The notes beneath the pieces are model-generated. The model did not search any database, was not told where the DNA came from, and was given only the letters and a program-made list of their open reading frames with translations. A program made the translations under genes and the position numbers. DNA of 6,135 bases, taken from positions 1 to 6,135 of the forward strand of contig JAICRS010000179.1 of assembly GCA_025966335.1 (NCBI GenBank). The letters run 5' to 3'. The stretch is from Nocardioidaceae bacterium (GTDB lineage Bacteria > Actinomycetota > Actinomycetes > Propionibacteriales > Nocardioidaceae). Of this stretch, positions 1-6,135 are shown one piece after another; the first letter of the stretch is position 1; each line of letters starts with the position of its first letter.

Positions 1-108
1 CTGATCGTTGCGCGTTTAACGAGAAGTGACAAGGGTCACCCGGGGTACTTCGAGACGGGCGGTCCCTTGGAGCGCCGAACGGGGCCCGGTCCGTGCAGCG
101 CGCGAAGG
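1..108. other. Non-coding left flank downstream of the XdhC-family gene
   Basis: This stretch lies beyond the stop codon of the XdhC-family gene and runs to the window edge. I see no convincing gene in it. It holds a perfect inverted repeat (listed separately at 26-39), a small palindrome with CGTT and AACG arms around one T at 13-21, and a GC-rich run around 56-90 with a GGGCCC core. The plus-strand reading frames that begin here continue antisense through the XdhC-family gene and look like by-products of its codon bias. The next gene to the left is not visible, so whether this is a terminator region or the promoter of a leftward neighbour cannot be decided. Confidence 0.6.
26..39 (-). terminator. 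Candidate weak terminator hairpin after the XdhC-family gene
   Basis: GTGAC (26-30) and GTCAC (35-39) form a perfect 5-bp inverted repeat around a 4-base loop. Read on the minus strand, the stem can be lengthened by two G-U pairs and is followed by a moderately T-rich stretch (TTCTCGTTAAA), about 70 bases after the operon's last stop codon. This fits a weak intrinsic terminator for the leftward operon. The stem is short and the T-run is interrupted, so it could equally be a protein-binding site for a neighbour beyond the edge. Confidence 0.3.
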
Positions 109-1266
109 TCAGGCGTCCTCGAGCGCGGCGGCCAGCGTCCCGTGGTGGATCGGGCCCGCGACCTCGGTGAGCCGCTCGCCGCGGCCGCCCCAGCGCAGCG
201 CGATGATCTCGGCGGCGATGCTGACCGCGGTCTCCTCCGGTGTCCGGGCGCCGAGGTCGAGCCCGATCGGGGAGGACAGCCGGGCCAGCTCCTCCTCGGT
301 CAGTCCCGCCTCCTGCAGCCGGGCCAACCGGTCCTCGTGGGTGCGCCGCGAGCCCATCGCGCCGGTGTAGGCGACGTGGGGAAGCCGGAGGGCGACCTCG
401 AGGAGGGGCACGTCGAACTTCGGGTCGTGGGTGAGCACGCACAGCACCGTGCGGTCGTCGATCCGGCCGGCCTCGTCCTCGGCCTTGAGGTATCGGTGCG
501 GCCAGTCGACGACGACCGTGTCGGCCGACGGGAACCTCGAGTGGGTGGCGAAGACGGGGCGGGCGTCGCAGACGGTGACGTGGTAGCCGAGGAACTTGCC
601 GATCTTGGCGACGGCGGCGGCGAAGTCGATCGCGCCGAAGACCAGCATCCGCGCGGCCGGCGCGAACGACCAGACGAAGACGCGCATGCCCTCGCCGCGG
701 CGCTCACCGTCGGGTCCGTAGGTCAACGTCTCGTTGCGGCCGGCAGCCAGCAGACCGCGGACGTCGTCGGCCACCGAGTGGTCGGCTCGCTCGCTGCCGA
801 GGCTTCCGGTGCGCGGCACCTCGGCGTCCTCCGGGCGTACGACGAGGCGACGGCCCAACCACTCCGGGTCGGGATGGGCCACCACGGTCGCGACGGCCAC
901 GGGGCGGTCGTTCTCGATGTCGTCGGCGATGTCGGCCAGCTCCGGGAAGGTGGACCGGTTCACCTTCTCGACGTACACGTCCATGATCCCGCCACAGGTC
1001 AGGCCGACCGAGAACGCGTCCTCGTCGCTGATGCCGTACCTCTGCAGGACCGGGTCCCCGGATGCGACGACCGACTCGGCGAGCTCGTAGACGGCGCCCT
1101 CGACACAGCCGCCGGAGACCGAGCCGACCGCCTCGCCGCCGGGTCCGACCAGCATCGAGGCCCCCGGTGGTCGCGGCGCGGACTGGAACGTGGCGACGAC
1201 GGTGCCGACACCGATCGTCTCGCCGGCCTTCCACCAGGACAACAGCTCGGGCAACACCTCACGCAC
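109..1266 (-). CDS. XdhC/CoxI-family molybdenum cofactor insertion protein
   Basis: This 385-residue protein belongs to the XdhC/CoxI (CoxF) family, cytosolic chaperones that bind the molybdenum cofactor and deliver it to apo-enzymes of the xanthine dehydrogenase/CO dehydrogenase family. The N-terminal XdhC_CoxI domain shows GSVSGGCVE at 48-56 and a second conserved cysteine in TCGG at 90-93. The C-terminal Rossmann-like XdhC_C domain starts near 207 and ends with GAMGSRRTHEDR at 302-313 and SPIGLDLGARTPEE at 332-345. The usual glycine-rich loop reads GAIDFA at 211-216. The length is normal for the family. The start is a GTG that overlaps the upstream VWA gene by 8 bases. A GAGGTGG ribosome-binding site (plus-strand 1273-1279) sits a suitable distance before it, inside the end of that gene. 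It is the last gene of a CoxD-CoxE-XdhC operon. The family call is firm; which enzyme it serves is unknown. Confidence 0.93.
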   Translation of the reverse strand: MREVLPELLSWWKAGETIGVGTVVATFQSAPRPPGASMLVGPGGEAVGSVSGGCVEGAVYELAESVVASGDPVLQRYGISDEDAFSVGLTCGGIMDVYVEKVNRSTFPELADIADDIENDRPVAVATVVAHPDPEWLGRRLVVRPEDAEVPRTGSLGSERADHSVADDVRGLLAAGRNETLTYGPDGERRGEGMRVFVWSFAPAARMLVFGAIDFAAAVAKIGKFLGYHVTVCDARPVFATHSRFPSADTVVVDWPHRYLKAEDEAGRIDDRTVLCVLTHDPKFDVPLLEVALRLPHVAYTGAMGSRRTHEDRLARLQEAGLTEEELARLSSPIGLDLGARTPEETAVSIAAEIIALRWGGRGERLTEVAGPIHHGTLAAALEDA

Positions 1267-2395
1267 GGTCGACCACCTCGATCAGCTCCGCGAACGTAGC
1301 CATCGAATGACCGGCTACAAACTCATCAACGTACGGCAGGGCCGCAACAATTCCCTGCTGCACCGGCTGGTACCCCTCCTTGCCGCGGTGCGGGTTCACC
1401 CAGACCACCCGGTGCGCGAGTCGGTGCAGGCGGCGCATCTGCTCGGCGAGCAGGTCCGCCTCGCCCCGTTCCCAGCCGTCGCTGAACACCACGACCACCG
1501 CGCCGCGGGCCAGTCCGCGCTGTCCCCAGCGGTCCAGGAAGATCTTGAGGGTCTCGCCCAGCCGGGTGCCGCCGGACCAGTCGGGAACCGTGTCCCCGGC
1601 CGCGATGATCGCCCGTTCCGGGTCCCGCTGCCGCATCGCGCGGGTGATGTGGGTCAGCCGGGTGCCGACCGTGAACACCTCCACCCGGGGGGCCAGTCCC
1701 CCGTGGACGCCCCGGCCCCGCATCCGGGTCGCCGTCGCGAACCTGTGCGCGAGACGGAGCAGCGAGTCGGCGTAGGCGCTCATCGACCCGGACACGTCGA
1801 CCAGCAGCACGATCCGCCGCGCCTTGACGGCCCGGCGCTGCCACAGGATCCTCGACGGCTCGCCCATCCGCTGCAGCGTGCGCCGCAGCGTCCGGTGCGC
1901 GTCGACCTCGCCGCGGTGCCAGCGCACGTTCCGGCTCGAGGTGCGTCGGGGTGCCCGCGGGCGCAGGGCGGCGAACATCGCGGCGAGCCGGGCCTTCTCG
2001 ACGGCGTCCATCTCGGCGATGTCGCGGTGCCGCAGCACCTCGGCGGCACTGGCGGTCGCGGTGACCACCTCCTCCTCTTCACCGTCGGCGGTGCCACCCG
2101 AGTCGTCGTCACCGAGGTCGGCCTGGCTGACGGTCCGCTCGGCGCGTTCCCGTGGCGAGGGCGCGGCCTCCTGGGACAGGAACCAGGCGCTGAACACCTG
2201 GTCGTACCTCGCCAGGTCGTCCGGCCCCGAGCACAGCGTCGTACGCCCGGCCCAGTAGGTGGCGCGCCGGTCGTCGAGCCCGACCAGCGCCACCGCCTTG
2301 AGGTAGCCCTGCGCACGGTCGGCGGTGACCGGCACCCCGGCAGCGCGGACCGCCCGGGTGAACCCGAGGAGCAGCTCGTCGGCCTGGTGTTCCAT
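1259..2395 (-). CDS. CoxE-like von Willebrand factor A domain protein
   Basis: This 378-residue protein is of the CoxE type, the VWA partner of a MoxR/CoxD ATPase. In the CO dehydrogenase system CoxD and CoxE act in the cytoplasm after cofactor insertion to complete the active-site metal cluster. The C-terminal VWA domain (about 193-360) has an intact metal-ion-dependent adhesion site: DVSGSMS at 200-206, the threonine of GGTRLG (T277), and the aspartate of FSDGW (D306). The block from FTVGTRLTHITRAM (241-254) to NPHRGKEGYQP (334-344) and ALPYVDEF (352-359) is characteristic of CoxE. The N-terminal half is helical and joins the VWA domain through an acidic linker (about 93-109, rich in D and E). 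No signal peptide or membrane segment is seen. The ATG lies 3 bases after the stop of the ATPase gene with no Shine-Dalgarno in front, so translation is probably coupled. The gene overlaps the next one by 8 bases. Confidence 0.92.
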   Translation of the reverse strand: MEHQADELLLGFTRAVRAAGVPVTADRAQGYLKAVALVGLDDRRATYWAGRTTLCSGPDDLARYDQVFSAWFLSQEAAPSPRERAERTVSQADLGDDDSGGTADGEEEEVVTATASAAEVLRHRDIAEMDAVEKARLAAMFAALRPRAPRRTSSRNVRWHRGEVDAHRTLRRTLQRMGEPSRILWQRRAVKARRIVLLVDVSGSMSAYADSLLRLAHRFATATRMRGRGVHGGLAPRVEVFTVGTRLTHITRAMRQRDPERAIIAAGDTVPDWSGGTRLGETLKIFLDRWGQRGLARGAVVVVFSDGWERGEADLLAEQMRRLHRLAHRVVWVNPHRGKEGYQPVQQGIVAALPYVDEFVAGHSMATFAELIEVVDRA

Positions 2396-2398
2396 CGC

Positions 2399-3286
<888 letters not shown>

Positions 3287-3350
3287 GGCCCCAGCATTGC
3301 CTAGATCTTCCCGGTATTCGAGGAAGTCCCGGTTGTGGTGGGATCGGAGG
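3287..3350. promoter_or_regulatory. Divergent promoter region between the ATPase operon and the methyltransferase
   Basis: These 64 bases separate two divergent start codons, so promoters for both the leftward CoxD-CoxE-XdhC operon and the rightward methyltransferase should lie here or just inside the genes. This is inferred from layout; I find no convincing -35/-10 pair in either direction. Visible structure: CTTCC (3307-3311) and GGAAG (3322-3326) form an inverted repeat with a 10-base spacer, and TCCCGGT occurs twice in direct orientation (3309-3315 and 3327-3333), 18 bases apart. For the methyltransferase, GGTGGGA (3337-3343) is a spaced but imperfect ribosome-binding site, while GGAGG (3346-3350) touches the ATG and is probably too close to serve. 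Confidence 0.45.
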
Positions 3351-4136
3351 ATGGCTCCGCGGACGGACGAGGACGAGCGCCTGCTGCGCTCCTGGCGCGA
3401 GGAGGCGCTGGCCGAGATCGACGGCTGGGACTTCTCCGGCATCGCCGACCGGCACGAGGAAGACCAGCCGCCCTGGTCCTACACCGCGCTGGCGCGCGAG
3501 GTCGTCGCCGGCGCCGGCAGCGCGCTCGACATGGGCACCGGAGGCGGTGAGGTGCTGCTCGACCTCGCGGACGCGCTCCCCGCGGACACGGTCGCGACCG
3601 AAGGGTGGCCGCCGAACGTCCCGGTCGCGCAGCGCAACCTCAACCCGCGCGGGATCGCCGTGGTGGAGTACGACGCGGAGGCGCCCGGTGCGACCATGCC
3701 GTTCGAGGCCGACCGGTTCGACGTGGTGCTGAACCGGCACGAGGCCTACCGTGCCGTGGAGGTGTTCCGCGTGCTGGCGGCGGGTGGCGTGTTCCTCACC
3801 CAGCAGGTCGACGGCCGCGACTTCGAGGAGACGCAGTCCCTGTTCGGCGGGCACACGGCCTACCCGCACATCACGCTCGCGGCGCTGCGGGCCGAGGCCG
3901 AGGAGACGGGACTGCGCGTCGAGCGGGCGGAGGAGTGGTGCGGGCGCTCCCGGTTCCGGGACGTGGGCGCACTGGTGCACTACTTCGCGCTGGTGCCGTG
4001 GGAGGTGCCGCACGACTTCGGGGTGGACCGGTACGCCGACGTGCTGCTCGACCTGCACCGGGCCGGACCCGCGCGCGGTGAGCCGATCACGTTCACGATG
4101 CGCCGGTTCTACCTGCTCGCCCGCAAGCCCGGCTGA
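3351..4136 (+). CDS. Class I SAM-dependent methyltransferase, substrate unknown
   Basis: This 261-residue cytosolic protein has a class I (Rossmann) methyltransferase fold. Motif I, which binds S-adenosylmethionine, is LDMGTGGGE at 59-67. ATEGWPPN at 82-89 is the acidic region after strand 2, and FDVVLNRHEAY at 123-133 is the motif IV region. EVFRVLAAGGVFLTQQV at 137-153 is the typical motif VI/strand 5 segment, and the C-terminal part (GALVHYFALVPWEVP, 206-220) is shared with a group of uncharacterised methyltransferases found in Firmicutes and actinobacteria. The N-terminal 50 residues are charged and helical, as in that group. The start at 3351 matches the natural beginning of the family. 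An in-frame ATG at 3267 would lie inside the divergent ATPase gene. This is the only plus-strand gene and faces the MocA-like gene tail to tail with 11 bases between stops. Nothing ties its function to molybdenum enzymes. Confidence 0.88.
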   Translation: MAPRTDEDERLLRSWREEALAEIDGWDFSGIADRHEEDQPPWSYTALAREVVAGAGSALDMGTGGGEVLLDLADALPADTVATEGWPPNVPVAQRNLNPRGIAVVEYDAEAPGATMPFEADRFDVVLNRHEAYRAVEVFRVLAAGGVFLTQQVDGRDFEETQSLFGGHTAYPHITLAALRAEAEETGLRVERAEEWCGRSRFRDVGALVHYFALVPWEVPHDFGVDRYADVLLDLHRAGPARGEPITFTMRRFYLLARKPG

Positions 4137-4152
4137 GCCCGTCGGGGTCAGC
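4132..4152. terminator. Candidate bidirectional terminator hairpin over two convergent stops
   Basis: GCTGA (4132-4136) pairs with TCAGC (4148-4152), and inside it CCC (4138-4140) pairs with GGG (4144-4146) around the loop GTC, with a single G/G mismatch between the two stems. The outer arms contain the TGA stop of the methyltransferase and, on the other strand, the TGA stop of the MocA-like gene. The shape is the same on both strands, so it could end transcripts from both sides. No T-run follows on either side, so it would be a hairpin-only terminator, or a chance outcome of two facing stop codons. Confidence 0.4.
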
Positions 4153-4741
4153 GGACCAGGTCGTCGGGGGTGTCGGTGTCCCGCCCGGTGGCCAGGTCAC
4201 CGCACTCCACGAGCACGTGCTCATGGGCCTTGAGGTAGTCGCGTGCGCCCTTGTCGCCGTGAGCCGATGCGACCACGCCGGCCCAGTGGTCGCGGCCGAT
4301 CATCACAGGATGACCGGCCACCCCGTCGTACGACGCCCGCCCGAGCGCCGTACTGCCCGGCCCGACGGTGCGCAGCAACCGGTCCACCACGGACGCACCG
4401 ACATCGGGCAGGTCGACCAGGCTGACCAGGGCACAGTCGGTCTCTCCATCCGCAGCGGCCGCGAGACCGGCGCGCAGCGAGGCGCCCATCCCCTGGTCCC
4501 AGTCGGCTGCGACGACCACCCGGACCGCGGGGTCGAGGGTCCAGCCGGTCTCGTCGAGGACCGTGCCGGCCCGGTCGGCGGCGGCGCCGGTGACCACGAC
4601 CACGCGGTCACAGCCGCCCTCAAGGAGGATGCCGATCGCCCTTGCCAGGAAGGGGGTTCCGTCGAGGTCGCGGAGCAGCGCCTTCGGGGTTCCCATCCGG
4701 CGCCCTGCGCCTCCGGCGAGGAGTACGCCGAGCGTCCTCAT
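4148..4741 (-). CDS. MocA-like molybdenum cofactor nucleotidyltransferase
   Basis: This 197-residue cytosolic protein belongs to the MobA/MocA family of nucleotidyltransferases. The closest fit is MocA, which transfers CMP from CTP to Mo-molybdopterin to give the cytosine dinucleotide cofactor used by xanthine and CO dehydrogenases. The N-terminal nucleotide-binding loop is LLAGGAGRRMGTPKALL (7-23) with K20. WDQGMGASLRAGL is at 81-93, the metal-binding aspartate is in LVDLPD (D110), GHPVMIG at 143-149 is a MocA-like signature, GDKGARDYL is at 162-170, and DTDTPDDL at 188-195 matches the family's closing motif. Length is typical. The ATG at 4741 overlaps the stop of the GntR gene (ATGA). No Shine-Dalgarno precedes it, so translation is probably coupled to the regulator. 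Longer in-frame starts would run back through the regulator. CTP rather than GTP specificity is inferred from the motifs and the XdhC/CoxDE neighbours; a related sugar or cofactor nucleotidyltransferase remains possible. Confidence 0.85.
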   Translation of the reverse strand: MRTLGVLLAGGAGRRMGTPKALLRDLDGTPFLARAIGILLEGGCDRVVVVTGAAADRAGTVLDETGWTLDPAVRVVVAADWDQGMGASLRAGLAAAADGETDCALVSLVDLPDVGASVVDRLLRTVGPGSTALGRASYDGVAGHPVMIGRDHWAGVVASAHGDKGARDYLKAHEHVLVECGDLATGRDTDTPDDLVR

Positions 4742-5490
4742 CGGCCGGGTGTGACCGGGAGGTTCGGCCGCGACAGCGGGACCCACAGGGTGTAGCGGTC
4801 GGCGCGGTAGGTCGAGCGGGACACCTCCACCGCGATGTTGCCGGCGAAGGCACGGCGCGCGACGCGGAGCACCGACGCCCCGGTGATGATGCCGAGCAGG
4901 TCGGCCTCGTCGGGCTTCGCGACGTCCGCGTCGACGGAGTCCTCGCCCCAGGTGGGCAGGATGTCGCGGCGCTTCAGCTCGCTGTAGAGGCTGTCCGGCA
5001 GCGGCGCATCCAGGAAGCCGGGGACGATGCTGTCGGCGAGGTAGGCGTCCTCGATGCACATCGGGCTGCCATCGGCGAGGCGGAGCCGTTGCCAGTGCAC
5101 GACCCGGTCGCCCTGGTCGATCTCGAGCGCACGGGCAACCCCCGGCCCGGCCGACTCCATCCGGGCCAGCAGCGTGCGGGCATCCGGTTTCATGCCGCGC
5201 CGGGCCATCTCCTCGGTGTAGCTCGAGAGCCGGACCTGGACGTCGATCTTGGCGCGGGCGACGAAGGTGCCCCGGCCGGGCACCCGCTCCAGCAGCCCCT
5301 CGGAGACCAGGGCGTCGAGAGCCTGACGGACCGTCATCCGGGCGACGCCGAAGCGCTGGACCAGCTCACGTTCGGACGGCGCGGGACTGCCCGGCTCGGC
5401 GCCGGTGATGAGCTCGCGAACGTACTCGCGGACCTGGACGTGCTTGAGCACTGTCTGCCGAGACCGATCCGGGGTGATCACGTCACCCAT
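4738..5490 (-). CDS. GntR-family (HutC/UTRA type) transcriptional regulator
   Basis: This 250-residue regulator has a GntR winged helix-turn-helix domain at about 14-78, including PSERELVQRFGVARMTVRQA (38-57) and the wing GLLERVPGRGTFVA (65-78). A UTRA ligand-binding domain follows at about 90-238, seen in GDRVVHWQRLRLADGSPM (127-144), the IEDAYL segment (146-151) and the closing YRADRYTLWVPLSRP (228-242). This is the HutC subfamily arrangement, usually a repressor released by a small metabolite; the ligand here is unknown. The ATG at 5490 is preceded by GGGGAGGT, a good ribosome-binding site 3 to 4 bases away. The stop overlaps the ATG of the MocA-like gene by 4 bases, so the two are one transcript and probably co-translated. 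A palindrome over the likely -10 (5515-5524) suggests autoregulation. Whether it also controls the CoxD-CoxE-XdhC operon cannot be told from the sequence. Confidence 0.92.
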   Translation of the reverse strand: MGDVITPDRSRQTVLKHVQVREYVRELITGAEPGSPAPSERELVQRFGVARMTVRQALDALVSEGLLERVPGRGTFVARAKIDVQVRLSSYTEEMARRGMKPDARTLLARMESAGPGVARALEIDQGDRVVHWQRLRLADGSPMCIEDAYLADSIVPGFLDAPLPDSLYSELKRRDILPTWGEDSVDADVAKPDEADLLGIITGASVLRVARRAFAGNIAVEVSRSTYRADRYTLWVPLSRPNLPVTPGR

Positions 5491-5514
5491 CGCACCTCCC
5501 CATCTGCCCCCGAC

Positions 5515-5524
5515 CTAACCTTAG
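5515..5524. promoter_or_regulatory. Palindrome CTAACCTTAG over the probable -10 of the GntR gene
   Basis: CTAA and TTAG form a perfect inverted repeat around a CC centre, 25 to 34 bases before the regulator's ATG. On the minus strand the same bases contain TAAGGT (5523-5518), which fits the TAnnnT form of a -10 box at a sensible distance for a leader of about 20 bases. No good -35 is visible at the usual spacing. An operator overlapping the -10 would suit autorepression by the GntR protein. The palindrome does not match the usual HutC-type GT-n-TA-n-AC pattern, so this is a weak inference. Confidence 0.35.
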
Positions 5525-5531
5525 CGCCGGA

Positions 5532-5558
5532 CGGCTGGGGATGCCTCTGCCTCAGCCG
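5532..5558 (-). terminator. Candidate terminator hairpin after the ABC permease gene
   Basis: CGGCTG (5532-5537) pairs perfectly with CAGCCG (5553-5558). On the minus strand the stem continues past one A/C mismatch with two more G-C pairs, leaving a loop of about 9 bases. It begins one base after the permease stop codon, and lies upstream of the GntR promoter region. No T-run follows, so it would be a hairpin-only terminator or an RNA 3'-end stabiliser. It suggests that the permease transcript ends before the regulator gene. Confidence 0.4.
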
Positions 5559-5559
5559 G

Positions 5560-6135
5560 TCATTCGGTGGCGATCGCCCGCAGCACGTCGAGCCGCGCGG
5601 CCCGGCGCGCCGGGAACACCGCGGCGAGGATCCCCACCAGTGCTGAGGCTACGACATATCCGGCCAGCTGTACGTAAGGAACCGAAATCACCTCGAGGCC
5701 CTCGTCCCTCAGCGACGTCATCAGCGCGAGGCCGAACACGATGCCCATCGTCACGCCCAAGGCCGCGCCGAGCAGCGCGATCGCGACCGCTTCGAGCCGG
5801 ATCATCCGCCGCAGCTGGAACCGGCTCAGCCCGATGGCGCGGAGCAGCCCGACCTCACGGGTCCGCTCGATCACCGACAGCGCCAGCGTGTTCACGATCC
5901 CGAGCACCGCGATCACCAGCGCCAGCCCGAGGAGGGCGTTGATGATCAGCAGCATGCTGTCGATCGGCGCCCGCTGCTCCTCGGCGAACCCCTCCTGGTC
6001 CTTGACCGTCACCGTCGGCAGGTTGGCGGTCTGCGCCTCGACCTCGGCCTGGATGGCAGCCGTGTCCGCGCCGGGCTGCTTGGTCACCAGCAGGTAGTTG
6101 TCGGCCTTCTGGAAGCCGGCGGTGGCCAGGGTGTC
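5560..6135 (-). CDS. FtsX/MacB-type ABC transporter permease, C-terminal part
   Basis: The last 191 residues of a membrane permease are visible; the frame stays open through the right edge, so the gene is cut by the window and not broken. The first visible 60 residues belong to the extracytoplasmic domain, ending in a charged segment. Three membrane segments follow at about 61-86, 114-140 and 154-176. Between the first two lies the cytoplasmic ERTREVGLLRAIGLSR motif (90-105), the coupling region that contacts the ATPase in FtsX/LolE/MacB-type transporters. The end PARRAARLDVLRAIATE is the classic family C-terminus. Such permeases work with a separate ATPase, here presumably upstream beyond the edge, to move lipids, peptides or drugs or to drive envelope processes; the substrate cannot be told. 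An internal GTG at 6087 is not the real start, because the family domain continues upstream of it. The gene precedes the GntR gene by 69 bases and seems functionally unrelated. Confidence 0.92.
   Translation of the reverse strand, partial: DTLATAGFQKADNYLLVTKQPGADTAAIQAEVEAQTANLPTVTVKDQEGFAEEQRAPIDSMLLIINALLGLALVIAVLGIVNTLALSVIERTREVGLLRAIGLSRFQLRRMIRLEAVAIALLGAALGVTMGIVFGLALMTSLRDEGLEVISVPYVQLAGYVVASALVGILAAVFPARRAARLDVLRAIATE

Noticed and set aside
67..1299. A 410-codon plus-strand open frame antisense to the XdhC-family gene
   Set aside because: It has the same codon-phase relationship to a GC-rich gene, and the product is rich in R, G, D and A without recognisable motifs. The minus-strand gene has unmistakable XdhC motifs.
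3287..3442. Longer start for the MoxR-type ATPase at 3442
   Set aside because: The extra 52 residues are Ser/Arg-rich, overlap the divergent methyltransferase start, and do not belong to the family. The ATG at 3286 gives a normal N-terminus.
4742..5059. N-terminal extension of the MocA-like protein back to 5059
   Set aside because: The extension is an out-of-frame reading of the GntR gene, Arg/Pro-rich and without homology features. The nucleotide-binding loop expected at the very N-terminus begins right after the ATG at 4741.
5491..5559. Permease and GntR gene as one operon
   Set aside because: A 69-base gap with a hairpin just after the permease stop and a plausible -10 before the regulator argues for separate transcription, although read-through cannot be excluded.
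5560..6087. Complete small membrane protein starting at the GTG at 6087
   Set aside because: The frame continues to the window edge with sequence (ending NYLL) that fits the extracytoplasmic domain of MacB-type permeases, so the GTG is internal and the gene is partial.

Overview
The window reads as chromosomal DNA of a high-GC Gram-positive bacterium, most likely an actinobacterium of the Nocardioides/Propionibacteriales kind. This is inferred from the very GC-rich sequence (roughly 70% by eye), near-total G/C at codon third positions, GTG as well as ATG starts, and protein flavours that I recall from actinobacteria. No mobile element, tRNA, rRNA, CRISPR array or phage gene is visible. Six protein genes fill almost all of the window.

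Layout, left to right. Bases 1-108 are non-coding and carry a small inverted repeat that may end the leftmost operon. Bases 109-3286 hold a tight minus-strand operon read right to left: a MoxR/CoxD-type AAA+ ATPase, a CoxE-type von Willebrand A protein, and an XdhC/CoxI-family protein. The gaps are +3 bp and then an 8-bp overlap. Bases 3287-3350 are a short divergent promoter region. Bases 3351-4136 encode a class I SAM-dependent methyltransferase, the only plus-strand gene. It converges on a minus-strand pair (4148-5490): a GntR/HutC-type regulator whose stop overlaps the start of a MocA-like molybdenum cofactor nucleotidyltransferase (ATGA overlap). Bases 5491-5559 carry a probable promoter/operator for the regulator and a hairpin after the next gene. 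Bases 5560-6135 are the C-terminal part of an FtsX/MacB-type ABC transporter permease that runs off the right edge.

How the genes fit together. Four of the six genes (CoxD-like, CoxE-like, XdhC-like, MocA-like) belong to the maturation machinery of molybdenum hydroxylases of the xanthine dehydrogenase/CO dehydrogenase family. By family knowledge, MocA makes the cytosine dinucleotide form of the cofactor, XdhC-type proteins hold and deliver it, and the CoxD ATPase with its CoxE partner remodels the apo-enzyme to finish the metal site. The hydroxylase subunits themselves are not in the window. The GntR regulator probably controls at least itself and the MocA-like gene. The methyltransferase and the permease have no evident tie to this pathway.

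I do not see a clearly new biological system here. The points most worth checking are the maturation cassette without its target enzyme, the translationally coupled regulator-nucleotidyltransferase pair, a hairpin built over two convergent stop codons, and a perfect 10-bp palindrome over the likely -10 of the regulator gene.
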